Source of the DNA: Magicicada septendecula
Taxonomy: Eukaryota > Arthropoda > Insecta > Hemiptera > Cicadidae
Length of the DNA stretch: 64,000 nucleotides
Assembly: GCA_034769895.1 (NCBI GenBank)
Contig: CM068371.1
Coordinates: 398,551,469-398,615,468 of the forward strand
Direction: 5' to 3'
Below, one piece after another: positions 10,480-22,604 of this stretch (position 1 is the stretch's first letter; each line of letters begins with the position of its first letter). Position numbers and translations under genes: made by a program. The notes below the pieces were generated by a model. That model did no database searches. It saw only the letters and a program-made list of their open reading frames with translations, and was not told where the DNA came from.

Positions 10480-12875
10480 TGTAAAGAAACCAGATTTAAC
10501 TTATGATGTTGCGGGTGTTTAATTATATTCGAGGATGTTTAAAAGCCCCACTGTTGGGTTCGCCAATTTGTAAAGAAACTCTGTTTATAAGGCAATGTTT
10601 ACTGGGGTTTAATCAATCTCTTATTAATGAAAATATTTATTATGCAGTCTTATAGGTGACCTCCTGTAACTCAATTTTAATAGACAAGTTTATTTATTAT
10701 TTTGTTATTACAACTTTTATATATACCATAACACGGTTTTACCTAATTACTCAATGTTTACTCAATGTTAATTCTATATTTCGTGTATTTAATTAATAAA
10801 TTGAGAATTCTCTCCAACCCTAGTCAGTCCGTATTGTGTAAATCAATTCAAAAATTATGCAGGAAACACGCTAGTTCGGTAATCTCACGTTCTACCAGCT
10901 GTCGACTATAAGCGCTGTTATTCGTAATTGACTTATGCTTCTAGGTTAGCTTGTTCGCCAGATTTTAATCACCCTTTTTACCTGTAAATTACTCCACCCA
11001 CAACACACAATACCTATTCTACAATAATATAAAACATCATCATATACAAGAAGGATTCTTTATTTGTATTACCTTTTAATTCAACTTATAACAGTGCTCT
11101 TCATGGTTATAATATAGTTATATCGATTGTACAATGATGAATCGATTGGTTAGTTGACTATTCCCTTTTTATTTTATACAAATTAAATATAATGTTAATT
11201 ATCTCTTATCCAGGGGACGTGTGATTCTTTTAACGATTAGTAAGGCCAGGTAATGCAAAATTAAGGTTACTTAGTATTACAAAATGTTATTAGTTCTTAC
11301 TATATTAAAATTAAATATAAGCTGGTGTTACCGTATTGGACGATTCTCAAGGCAGCATTGCTCGTTTGCAAACGGTTGAAGATTTACAGTTGAGGTTACG
11401 TTAATCCAGAAAAGGTGTTCCGATTATTAATAAAATTGAAGGGGTGATGTCCTGGAAAGCAACAGGAACTCTTCTAATCTTCGTTCTCCTTCACGATCCT
11501 TGTGGTTGTCAGTCTCGGTGGAATTGGTGTCGTATTATAATTTCTTTCTTGACAGTGAGGTTTATTTCTTCAGAAACAAAGGTCCTTGAGTATATTTTTT
11601 CTATAATTCCATTAATTCATACTTTTTATTCCATCAATGAGTCTCCTGGTTAGATGGGAAATCGAGTTCAATACTAAATCCAATGGAATTATCTTGAAGA
11701 GTGAAATAAGAATTCTTTGACCTTTTGGAGGTATATGGTTATATTTTTGAAATCTAATTCATTGATTATTCATCGGTTTAGTTTACAGGAATTGGTTTTT
11801 ACTTTAATTTATTAATTTTCGTTCATTTTATGTTAATTTATGTCCTTTTTCTTTAAATTTGTCTACTGATCTCAACTCAATAGCATATAACAATCGAATA
11901 ATTGAAAATCAACAAGATTTTTTACATTTTAGTTACCCTAACAACCACTACTTTCTGTCATTGGATGATATTTGATATCCTAGAGCCAGAATTATAAAAT
12001 ATTACTACTCTTTTTTAATAAAATACTCCATGCTTGGAATTATACCAAATTACCTAAAACTCTCACCCAATCTACCTTATTAAACCGTATATATTTTACT
12101 ATAGTTTCATTAGACTGGACTTATTAAAAAGGTATTAATTTCCTTTTACAAATATTAAATTTAGGCCTATAGGTTTTCTTACAACTGTTATAATATTGTT
12201 TTGTTTTTAACTTAATTTTCTTTACCTGACCTACTGTACAGATAGTCACTGGTTTATGGCTACTTACATTAATTTATATTTCCTGGTTTTAATTCATTAT
12301 ATTAATTAGTTCATCCTTGAACCTTTCATTATTTTATAACATAACTATAAGAACTACTTGCCAACTTTTTAACACTTATTGCCTTCTTGGCCAAGTTTAA
12401 AAACATTAATTCAAACATCTTCATTAATCAATTACAGTAAATATATTCAACATCATATAATACCTAACCCATGTACTTATACTTAATTATTCAAATACCA
12501 TTTTAACATAAATAAAAGGAGTACCACTGACTAAGTACGTCTTTAAAGCAACAACTCCGCTCTTACTATCCACAAAACATAAGATAAATATTCTGTAAAC
12601 ACTATATCATGTTACAGCATAACAACAAGTACAATTGGCAACACATTAAATATTAATTTGAATAGTATTTTATACTTCTTTACTACATATTAAACTCCTC
12701 CCATTAGATACAATGTTTATGTTTTACATCCCATATTATTTATTACATCTTTTAGATTTAGGTACACTTCAGATGTATTAATTACTTAGTAACCTTAATA
12801 TTTTGGGTATTGTTCTAAACCATATTTACTTCGTTTTTTATGTAACGTTGGGGACCTCAAATCTGTTACGTTACA
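10480..12875 (-). repeat. 5' LTR of copy B
   Basis: About 2396 bp. On the minus strand it starts TGTAACGTAACAG and ends TTCTTTACA. At 10545-10568 it contains a second primer-site-like sequence (rc of GCCCCACTGTTGGGTTCGCC) preceded by another TTCTTTACA, 89 bp before the true end, so an older LTR-end/primer-site unit lies inside the LTR. The part at 11.3-11.65 kb is conserved with copy C's LTR (60.53-60.85 kb). The right flank is AATATGTACT. Confidence 0.75.
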
Positions 12876-12954
12876 ATATGTACTAAAATTAGTAGTATAT
12901 CAATTATGAATGACCACTGTATACTCCTGATGCTAACAACTTCCACTCGGACGC

Positions 12955-13330
12955 ATGGCACAATATGAAGAATACTCAGCAAATTTTGTACAAGAGAAAC
13001 AACACTAAAATTTTATAAAACCAAGGGTGATGGCATCACTTTTATATAACAGTGAGGCTTGGATCATCAAGAAAGTATATGAATAAGGAGTGCAATCAAC
13101 AGGGATAAGATAGTGAATTTCTATGGAAAGTGAAAGGCTGTACCAGACACAAACATACAAATGATGAAATAAGGCAAGAAGAACTAGGAACATTCATTGT
13201 GAAGGAGAATAATGCATGGCTGGAACATGTGCACTGAAAGGAGAGTAACAGACTACCAAAAATATACCCTTAAAGTTAAAAGGCATGTGAACATCCGTAA
13301 AGAGGTGGACTTAAGGTAACAACAGGCCAC
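12955..13330 (+). pseudogene. LINE reverse-transcriptase C-terminal scrap
   Basis: A degenerate translation contains LLYNSEAW..KK followed by VKGCTR......NDEIRQEEL and W..H, a recognisable but stop-ridden version of the tail of RTE-like LINE polyproteins (LLYGSEAWTL.., RRV.GCSR..R.RNEDIR.EL, W.GHV.RM). It is too short and decayed to assign to a clade. It lies in an MPPE1 intron. Confidence 0.5.
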
Positions 13331-14313
13331 AGGCCTAATCTGTATCAACAATTATGAAAATGTTACACAGTGGGTGGTCAGATTAACAGTGCGTGTTCAG
13401 ATGTAGGCACACTACATCACACAGCTCGATTTCAATCTCGTAATAGTCTGTTAGATTATTTGCAATCTCCTTTTAAATGGCTTTCTCTCCATGCATGGCA
13501 GTGGAAACTATAAGTGCTATTCCTGATTAGTAAAGCCTATCTATTTACGCGCTTGGAGGTGGTGTTAGACTATCAGCACCAAAAACCTGTGATATGACCA
13601 TAAGGGATATGATGTGTGCAGAAAGGTAACTTAACATTTGGTTTTAGAAAGCACCCAAAGTAGTAGCTAATTTAAAAAATATTATTTTCAAGTTTTTGGA
13701 TGGATTTTTCATAACAATATGCCTTGCATAGTGGATCACCATTACTCACCTATTAGCTTTGTGTAAACAAAGCTAATATGTCTGCAGAATATACAATATA
13801 CTATAAAAAAAATTAGTTATGCGTCAAACTACAAGATTATATTATTGCTAAATATAAAAATTTCTAGTTAGTCAGAAATTAGAATTATTTGTTATACTGT
13901 TGGCACACTGTAAGCATGCACAAGGTGACTCACCATTTGTTGACAATCACTAGAGAGGATGGGGGATTTATGCAGATTACATAATTTTCTAATAATATCA
14001 GGATACCAATATTTGAAATAGTCAGTTTACATGCTTCCCCAAAAAATACATGCACTTATTAAGTTATTACCATGGGTAAATATTAATAAAAGTAAATCAA
14101 TGTGGATAAGCATGGATATGTAATGTTTTCACATTTGGTGATACATCTGGCATGGTGTTCCATTGGTAATACATCCTATATGCTTTGTTACACTGGGTCT
14201 ATTAGTACAATAGAGACTGAAAGGCGAAAATGCACACAATGTCTCAAAAATAATATTGATGATAACAGTTTTGCCTGTCAGAAAAAACAACTGATCGTAT
14301 GCAAATTACTAAC
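13331..14313. other. Unassigned intronic sequence
   Basis: About 1 kb between a LINE scrap and the MPPE1 exon. Only short frames occur, with no repeats shared with the rest of the window. Probably intron of MPPE1. Confidence 0.5.
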
Positions 14314-14480
14314 CTGCAACCTTGTTGATCTGCAATTCTGCCGGGCGACACAGAAAACATCCATCGCCTTCCATAGCCATACTGTTAACCAATACAAAAT
14401 GAATACCTTCCACGCTGAGTAGCCGCACAGATGGTGCGTTGAATGATCTTGCAAATCTTTCGTGTAAATATGGGCTAATC
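14314..14480 (-). CDS. MPPE1: MPPE1/PGAP5 metallophosphoesterase, internal exon
   Basis: This 167-bp exon encodes about 55 residues: ISPYLHERFARSFNAPSVRL, then ..GIHFVLVNSMAMEGDGCFLC, then RPAELQINKVA. Family members have the same order right after the GNHDIGFHY metal motif (a hydrophobic strand, NSMAMEGDGC, then Cys). The acceptor reads ..TGTACAG/G (minus strand) and the donor CAG/GTTAGT. The acceptor phase fits the donor of the exon at 40234-40375, so the two are consecutive across 25,753 bp of intron. MPPE1 (PGAP5) is a Mn-dependent Golgi phosphodiesterase that removes a side-chain ethanolamine-phosphate from GPI anchors to allow ER exit. The next exon should start with two bases completing a Gly-type codon and probably lies left of the window. 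Confidence 0.85.
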
Positions 14481-14579
14481 CTGTACATTTGCAATATGTA
14501 TTTACTAAACAGATTTGGAATAAAACACTTTCAAAATATATGCACACTTAACTACTGAAGCTTTAAATATAAAACTACA

Positions 14580-14720
14580 TCTTCTTCTTCTCCACATCAA
14601 GGTATAGGCTTACAGCCTGTTCTGCCTTCACTGAAGCCATCTCTTCCTTGGTCTACCTACCTACATCTCGTCTTCCTTGAGGCCTGTATCTTATTACTTT
14701 AGGTAGTCTAAGCTATATAC
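14580..14720 (-). pseudogene. LINE 3'-end scrap
   Basis: The minus-strand translation gives a Y.PQGRRDVGR.. segment, then EQAVSLYLDVEKKK, ending in a (GAA)n-like tail. This is the usual last few residues of RTE/CR1-type LINE polyproteins (GKRD.GRP..RW) with a simple-sequence tail. Very short and decayed. Confidence 0.4.
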
Positions 14721-15936
14721 ATTTTATATTCAAATACTACTACCTTTTAATGAAGGTTGTTGCGAGAAACTCTTTGGGATAGATTACTGGGTCAATGGAT
14801 CAAGCTACTGTTGAAATAAAACGTGCTGAACAGGATAAAGACCTTTTAAACACACATATTTCAATGGAGTGATCTTGCTTCTTTGGAATATGCTCATCTA
14901 GCATTCTATGGACTGAGTGTGGTTAGTTACAAGGAGAACAAATATTTTTAATGGAAGACAAAAATAAATATTAAATTTTAAAACGGCAATAATAATAATA
15001 CAATAATAACAATGTCACACCAGGGGGGCCCATCCCCCCAAGGCTAATAACGTAACTCCTCCCAAAAATCTCTTATCCTCCCAAAGTTTCTCTTTTGGCC
15101 TCATTAAATTTCCTTCAGATACTATTTTATTATTATGTTTATTTGAAGTTAAGGTCTCATGTATTCTAGGTTTCCCCCACTTTTTCCACTGGCCATCATC
15201 TGTTTTAACTTCTACTACTTTGTAATTAATTTTAAGTTTGTGTTTAAACTTATACGTGTACTTTTTATTCTGCAGTGCTCCTGCCATTAATCTTACCTAT
15301 GTACAGTGTTACATATTATCTCTAAACATGTATATTCAAAAACCTGCTTAATTTGTGTCAGAATTTCGTTTACATCAAATAAACATACAATGCTTGCCAC
15401 AATACCAACTGGACACTGAAAAAACAAAATTTACCTACTCTCTGATATTCAGTTAGGGAACGGTACATGACAAATTTCAATACATGCATTTCAGTTGTTA
15501 CAACTTAATTTCCTTTACCGGTACTTAAAATTTTCTTTTCAGCAAAAATCCCCCTCCTCCAAAATCCTGATGGCACAACTTGTTGCCATCACACAACCGT
15601 GTGTTATGTACCAGACAGCAGATGTACCAGAGCAAGCAAAGACAGTGGTCCAACACAAGAAAATATAGGAAAAGAATGTCTAGGGCCATTACCAATAATG
15701 TTTATGATGCCAATGAATAAAAAAATATAATTGGGAGCAAGGGTTAGCCTTGTACAGAATATTATATAACTCATCTTTCATCAGAAAAAAAGTGGCTAAA
15801 GAAACAGAAAGGAGAAACATATTAGTTAGTTCTTGTGTCAATACTCATAAGCAGGTGTGGTTCATGATGTAAGTGGATTACATATTTAAAAAACAAATGT
15901 ACGAAAGAAAGTGTTGAAAAAGATTGAAGTTGCAAC
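14721..15936. other. Unassigned intronic sequence
   Basis: No recognisable element. A 90-codon minus-strand frame at 15015-15287 encodes a basic protein without a known motif and is followed by an (ATT)n-like run; it may be the end of an unrecognised retroposon. The rest is AT-rich intron. Confidence 0.4.
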
Positions 15937-16500
15937 CAGTGGCGAACCGTCAGGGGAGACAGTGTCTCCCCAAATAATGTATTCATAAGGTAATTAACTT
16001 TTATTTATGGATTAAGATGCGTAAGATACTCAGAAAGGGTATACAACTAATTTAAGAAGTTAAATATTGTGCGACATGATGCGACCGCATGATCCATGGA
16101 ACCTTGCTGTGCGATGGAACTGTACGCGTAGTATCAGGATAGACGTTACTTGGAATGTCTTTTCAACAAGGCTGGAGGTGAGGAGGGCTTTGGTGGACGA
16201 CAATGGGAAGGAACCTGCACGCGCAGCATAATCATATGTCCTGTACATCACAGCAAAAGACACATCTCCCCTGACTGAATAGTACAGAATTTTTGCCTGG
16301 CCGCCTGCGTTTGTTTCATTATGCGTGCATAGTGAATATTTGTTTTTGTTGAGTTTACAAATTATTTTTAATTTTGTATATAGTGTTATAGACTAAGAAG
16401 TGTGTGATCATTTACTTACTAATTATTTATTAATAAACATTTTTAAGTGTCGTCCTTTAAGTGTTTTAAGCATGCTGTTTAATTGATTTAATGCAGCAAA

Positions 16501-19500
16501 ATGAATACAGTTAGTACCAGTTCTTTTGCAGACGTATTTGATATGAACTCTGACAACTTTGATTCACTATTTTTGTTAAAAATACGAAATCAGTACGTTA
16601 CCTTTAGAGCAAAAGGTATTGCTAAAGTCAAAAATATCTCGGCCACCTTTAGATTTGTCGCTGAAGAATGGAAAAATTTTCAGAAAATTTCAGAAAGTTT
16701 GGTATAGTAAATATAGATGGCTCTCTGGTTGTAAGCGAAACAAAACTCTGCTCTGCTATTATTGTTTGATGTTTAATGGAGAGGAACCATGGAGAAAAGT
16801 TGGAGTAGGCACTATAAACAATTTTGAAGTTAAAGCCGCTAAACGTGCTGGTAGCAAAACTCATATAAAAAATTCTGAGATGTTTCACATGCTAGGACGT
16901 AACAGAATAGAACATTGCTTATCCGAATCAGCTAAAATTCAAGCAGTGCAGCACAATGAAAATGTGGCTCAAAATCGAAGGATAGTAGGCCATATGATAG
17001 ATGTTTGTTATTTAGGGAGGCAAGAGTTAGCTTTTAGGCGCCATAAGGAAAATGAGCAGTCTCTTAACAAGGCCAATTATTTAGAAACTTTAATTTTACT
17101 GGCAATAGAAGAGTATTTCATGAAGGAACATACAGAAATCAGCACTGTATTTAAAGGCACATCTTCTGAAATTCAGAAGATGATTTAATCAAGTCTGTTT
17201 CCATCGCTATTAATGACACAATTCGTGATGAAATAAACAAGGCTGATTTTGTTTCCGTTCAAGCTGAGGAAACAACCGACGTATCTGTTAAAGCACAACT
17301 GAGTATAATTTGCGATACGTTCGTGGTTTGAAAACTGAGGAACACTTTTTAGGCTTTTTTTATGTTTCTTCTAACAAAAGCGCAGAAGGGTTGGCTAATA
17401 AAATCATTTCAGTTTTGAAAGAATATAACATTGAAAATAAATTAGTAAGCCAAATGCATGACGGTGCTTCTGTGATGGCTGGTCGTCACGGTGGAGTACA
17501 AACCCTTGTTCGTCAACAGTGTCCATAGGCAACATTAGTGCATTGCTATGCTCACCAACTTAATTTGGTCTTGTTACACAGTGCAAAAAATATTAAAGAA
17601 GTTAAATTGTTTATTTGTAATTTAACAGCACTTCATAGTTTCTTCAGTAGATCTGCTGCTAGATCTGATTTACTCTGAGTACAAGGGTTTAAACTTCCTC
17701 ACCCAACATCAACCTGTTGGAATTACCATTTGGGGGCAGTTTCAACAATCAAAGAATTATATAGTGCGGTTCCTCACATTGCCAAGTGTGATGACTGGGA
17801 TCCTGAGTCTGTGAGTGCTGCAATTGGTTTCCTAAATATTTTAAAGTCGACATCTTTCATGTTTTACTTGTGCGTATATGATCAAATTTTTGTATTTACT
17901 CAACATCTGTTTAATGTGCTCCAGGCAAAATCTAGCAGTGGTGTAAATCTCTGCATTAATGAAATTAGGACAGTGAAAGAAAATATCGCAGCACTGCATT
18001 CAAATAGAGTGCTGCAAAACTGTATGGACGAATGTAGGCACATGAATGCTGACCCTAATAATTGTGACGGTACAAATTTTCGGTAGCCAAAAGTATAACA
18101 TGGGGCAAGTACTTTAATAATTGTAATTCTGGAATATAATTTAAATAAAATGGCCAGAAAATATGGGGTCAGAAGCTTGGGTGTACATCGTAAACCAGTG
18201 AATCAACAGCAATTTTTAGCAATGCCAAACCCTAAAGCATTGTATTTCGACTGACATCACAAACACGTCACGGGCCGTGTCCAGAATTATGTAACATTGG
18301 AATTCAGAATGGTCATTACCAAGCCTTAAAATTTTGCCAGCGTGGAAGGCTTAGCGGAGGAGGGGAACCACATGATCAAGGTTCAATAAAACTATACGCA
18401 AGTAGCATTCTGGGCCAGATCTGTCTTCAATCTCGTGCCGTACGGCCGCGTAACACTCCTCGGACTAAAGTTAAATAGTCTGCGGCCCACCACCAAAAGT
18501 ATAAAATATAAAAAACAATCAATAATAAACAGTGGTTAAACAGTAATAACAGTTTTAAATAAGAAGAGTTAGTGGAAATCGACATAGTGCGAGTGTGATA
18601 TGGCTTGGCGTCTTCAGGACAATGGACAGATAAGTAACTAATGGGGGGTAAAACAGCTTTTTCAAAATTGTAAATAAACACAAAAGTAAATTCATAAACA
18701 TTCACACACACACACACACAAAATTGAGATCTCAAAAAAGGGGTGGGGTTTATTAAATGGTGTGAGCGTGTGTATATAAAAAAAATATATAAAAAGAAGT
18801 ACTGGTTTGTCCTAATAAAGTTTGATTCTATTTCTATATTTGTTCTCATTTATAATAGTTCAATTTAACCATAAAAAGGTTAAATTTCATTTAATTTACT
18901 TTTATATTTGTTCACATTTATTTGGCAATTTGTGAAATGAAGTAAAGAGAAGAGATAAAATTTTGTTACTATTGTCAATCAAATGAAATTTTGAACTATT
19001 TGAATAAGTTATTTACTGAAAATAATACCATTCTGCTCTCCTGTTCACCCAAAGGATCTTGGACCGACCTTGAGGTAACGACGAAATATTGATAAGTAAG
19101 TATGGTACATATAATTGCAAATGGCGTCTGGCAAAGCAGACGCGAGCACAGCTGTTTTGTGTAAAATGAGTATGAAAAGAATAACCCGGTAAAAAGATAA
19201 TTTCGCCGATTCGGCGAATTTGAAAATATATTTTTTGTAGAACTTCTAAAAGAGAAAAAGTTTGTTGAATTTCGGAAAAATTTTCCTCAACTCCAGTTTG
19301 AGAAGCTGAAATGTTTGTTCCCAAAATTCTTTGACTGGATAACATTGCGCAATGAATTATTGAACATCTACAACAGAAATGATAAAATGCTTCCATGTGT
19401 TAAACTGCTAGAATATATTGTGGAGAATCAACTCGATAGTGTGTATGAACAAACATTAAAGTTACTGAAATTAATACCGAGTATTCAAGTTACATCGGCA

Positions 19501-19571
19501 TCAACTGAGCGTTCAGTGAGTACACTGAAGAGGATCAAAACGTACCTTCGTAATGCCATGAAAAAATATCG
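16501..19571 (+). pseudogene. hAT transposase relic, ZMYM1-like with TTF zinc finger
   Basis: Pieces in several frames in order: a TTF-type zinc-finger region (LLCYYCLMFNGEEPW.., then H..NSEMFHML, at 16.62-16.9 kb), a DUF4371-like core with ETTDVSVKAQLS (17.27 kb; the usual catalytic DETTD is EETTD here), MHDGASVMAGRHGGVQ (17.45 kb), CHAPHN-like and TCWNYH-like segments (17.55-17.75 kb), and the C-terminal hAT dimerisation motif STERSVSTLKRIKTYLR (about 19.5 kb). Several stops and frameshifts separate them: a stop after ESLV at 16.7 kb, one after QKMI at 17.19 kb, one at 17.53 kb, and a frame change near 17.7 kb. About 1.1 kb at 18.09-19.21 kb is unrelated insertion. It is a dead copy, not a host ZMYM gene. 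Confidence 0.7.
18090..19210. other. Unidentified ~1.1 kb insertion in hAT1
   Basis: Transposase similarity ends at about 18086 and resumes at about 19217 (ENIFFVELLKEKKF..). The stretch between has no coding match; it has a short (CA)n at about 18708-18720 and ends next to a perfect 17-bp palindrome TTCGCCGATTCGGCGAA (19201-19217). Its type is unknown. Confidence 0.45.
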
Positions 19572-20044
19572 GTATGGAGAACCATACCATACCATGACTT
19601 CCATGTTCTAAGATTTATATTTAACATCATTTTCGAAATGAAATATTTCCATAGAAACTATGTCTTTCTACTTATTGCTTCAGCATTAACCACAGTACTG
19701 TGGTCACTAACGTATACCACCTCACGTTTTCGCACTCGATTTTCACCGATGATGGCAGTCGATGGCACTGCCGAAAAGTCTGGTTTTGCAGAAAACATTG
19801 GACTACGGTCAAACATCCCGGGAAGCAATTTTAACAAAAAACTACTTCTTTGTTGCCGATAACGTAGTACACATATAAAAAATTCTCCCCTCCACCTTCA
19901 ACTATAATTTTTAATAATAGAAAATTACCCCCACCCCGTTCACCTAACTTCTTCATTTATAGATATTTCATCTACGTTTCTACAGTGGATTACTATGAGC
20001 TTCTTATCAGGATACTTTATTTATAAAAATTAAGTACTTTACTC
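19572..20044 (+). repeat. Left flank of the satellite-bearing repeat
   Basis: From CCATGACTTCCATGTTC onward this matches 40.9-41.4 kb, and the similarity continues in patches up to the first satellite monomers (shared AAGTACTTTACTCTTGTTAAA just before the array). It is therefore the non-satellite left part of the repeat, present in at least two copies here. No coding potential was seen. Confidence 0.55.
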
Positions 20045-22471
20045 TTGTTAAATCATAAAATGTTTCAGGTAAACTACGCCTTTCTCTTAACCGATCTTCT
20101 CCAAAATCAACAGACCTTCCGTCCTCTACAATTCAGCGAAGCATGCAAAAAAATATTTGATTCTGTTTGAATGTGCGGCAGTTATCGTTCGTCATGGAAA
20201 CATTTCTCTTGTTACAACATAAAATGTTGCAGGTAAACTACCCCTTTCCCTTAACCGATCTTCACCAAAATCAATAGACCTTGAGCTCTCTGCAACTCAG
20301 GGGGTGCAAAAAATTATTTGATTCTCATTGAATTTTCGGCAGTTATCGTTCGTCATAAAAAAATTACCCTTTTTAAAACATAAAACGTTGCTGATAAACT
20401 ACCCCTTCCCTTAACCAATCTTCAACAAAATCAACAGACCTTGAGGTCTCTTTAGTTCAAAAAGGTATGCAAAAGCCTAGTTGATTCTGTTTGAATTTAC
20501 GGCAGTTATCGTTCGCATATAAAAAATTACCCTTGTTAAAACATAAAATGTTGCCGGTAAACTACCCCTTTCCCTTAACCGATCTTCACCAACACCAATA
20601 CGTATTGAGAACTCTACAATACAGGGCTGTATGCAAAACATCATTTGATTCTGCTTGAATTTGCGGCTGTTATCGTTTACTATAGAAAAAAATTACCCTT
20701 GATAAAAAACCGTTGCACGTAAACTACCCCTTTCCCTTAACCGATCTTCACCAAAAACGACAGGTCTTACGTAGTCTACAATTCAGGCCTGTATGCAAAC
20801 AATTATTTGATTCTGTTTTAATTTGTGGCTGTTATCATTTGCCATAGAAAACACCCTTGATAAAACATAAAACGTTGCTGGTAAACTACCCTATTCCATT
20901 AACCGATCTTCACCAAAAACAATAGGTCTTGAGAACTCTACAATTCAGGGCTGTATGCAAAACATTAGTTGATTCTCTTTGAGTTTACGGCAGTTATCGT
21001 TCGTCATAGAAAAAATACCCTTGTTAAAACATAAAACGTTGCAGGAAAACTACCCCTTTCCCTTAACCGATCTTCAACAAAATCAACAGACCTTGAGTTC
21101 TGTATAATTCAAAAAGGTATGCAGAAGAGTAGTTGATTCTGTTTTAATGTACGGCAGTTATCGTTCGTCAAAAAAAAAAATTACCCTTGATAAAACAAAA
21201 TGTTGCTGGTAAACAACCCTATTCCCTTAACCGATCTTCACCAAAACCAACAGGTCTTGAGAACTCTACATTTCAGGGCTGTATGCAAAATATTATATGA
21301 TTCTGTTTGAATTTGCGGCTGTTATCGTTTGCCATATAAAATACCCTTGACAAAACAAAAAAGTGTCTGGTAAACTACCCCTTTCCCTTAACCGATCTTC
21401 ACCAAAAACAATGTGTCTTTAGTACTCAACAAAACAGGGCTGTATGCAAATAGTATTTGATTCTGTTTGAATTTGCGTCTCTTATGCCATATAAAATACC
21501 CTTTTAAAACATAAAACGTTGCTGGTAAACTACCCCTTTCCCTTAACCGATCTTCACCAACACCAATAGGTACTGAGAACTCTACAATACAGGGCTGTAT
21601 GCAAAACATCATTTGATTCTGTTTGAATTTGCGGCTGTTATCGTTTACCATAGAAAAAAATTACCCTTGATAAAAAACCGTTGCGGGTAAACTACCCCTT
21701 TCCCTTAACCGATCTTCACCAAAAACGATAGGTCTTGAGAACTCTACAATTCAGGGTTGTATGTAAAATATTATATGATTTTGTTTGAATTTGCGGCTGT
21801 TATCGTTTGCCATACAAAATACCCTTGATAAAACAAAAAACAGGGCAGGTAAACTACCCCTTTCCCTCAAACGATCTTCACCAAAAACAATAGGTCTTTA
21901 GTACTCAAGAAATCAGGGCTGTATGCAAAAACTTATTTGATTCTGTTTGAATTTGCAGCTCTTATCGTTTGCCATAGAAAATACCCTTTTAAAACATAAA
22001 ACGTTGCAGGTAAACTACCCCTTTCCCTTAACCGATCTTCACCAAAACCAAAAGGTCTTGAGAACTCTACAATTCAGGGCAGTATGCAAAACATTATTTG
22101 ATTATGTTTGAATTTGCGGCTGTTATCGTTTGTCATAGGAAATACCCTTGTTAAAACATAAAATGTTGCAGGTAAACTACCCCTTTCCCTTAACCGATCT
22201 GTACCAAAATCAACAGATCTTGAGAACTCTACAATTCAGGGCTGTATGCGAAACATTATTTGATTCTGTTTGAATTTGCGGCTGTTATCGTTTGCCAAAC
22301 AAACAAAATTACCCTTGATAAAAAAAAACCGTTGCAGGTAAACTACCCCTTTCCCTTAACCGATCTTCACCAAAAACAATAGGTCGCGAGTACTCTACAA
22401 ATCAAGGCTGTATGCAAAAAATTATTTGATTCTGTTTGAATTTGCGGCTGTTATCGTTTGCCATAGAAAAA

Positions 22472-22604
22472 AATCTACAGACACTTTTCGAAAAACGACT
22501 TTTTTTCATGTTTTGAGTGTAGTACAATCAGAATCTGCAATAATCTCGAACACGATTTTTTTTGCCACCACCATACTTCCATTACCTTAAGGAACATGGA
22601 AGTA
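22472..22604 (+). repeat. Hairpin end module 1 of the satellite repeat
   Basis: Non-satellite module: ATCTACAGACAC, ACTTTTCGAAAAACGAC, a T run, then a terminal inverted repeat (ACTTCCAT .. CCTTAAGG .. ATGGAAGT). It is followed directly by another monomer (AAAGTGTCTGGTAAAC). Confidence 0.8.

Larger units (their letters stand above)
6238..12875 (-). mobile_element. Long-LTR retroelement, copy B
   Basis: Minus-strand element. Reading 5' to 3': 5' LTR (12875-10480), primer-binding site (10479-10459), coiled-coil Gag-like region (10302-8652), a tandem repeat (8470-8190), a conserved block near 7.65-7.76 kb, stem-loop and polypurine tract (7389-7329), and a 3' LTR (7328-6238) of which only about 1.09 kb is in the window before copy A begins. 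The shared 1.09 kb of the two LTRs differs at roughly ten to twelve places by eye, about 1 percent, so it is rather young. No pol-like motif is present. The coding region looks broken, with about one break. Confidence 0.75.
15937..19571 (+). mobile_element. Decayed hAT DNA transposon (hAT1)
   Basis: The left end starts CAGTGGCGAACCGTCAGGGG, a typical hAT terminus, and a partial inverted copy (TCTCCCCTGAC) lies at 16265-16276. The transposase relic on the same strand runs from about 16501 to 19565. The right inverted terminus was not found: the coding match stops at about 19562-19571, where sequence shared with 40.9 kb begins, so a satellite-bearing repeat appears to have replaced or split the right end. 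The right end is also absent at 30.34-30.71 kb. Confidence 0.65.

Noticed and set aside
14278-14547. 89-codon minus-strand frame overlapping the MPPE1 exon
   Set aside because: A different frame from the one that matches MPPE1 and is phase-compatible with the upstream exon.
15015-15287. 90-codon minus-strand basic frame
   Set aside because: No recognised domain, splice context or partner copy; kept only as a remark in the intron entry.
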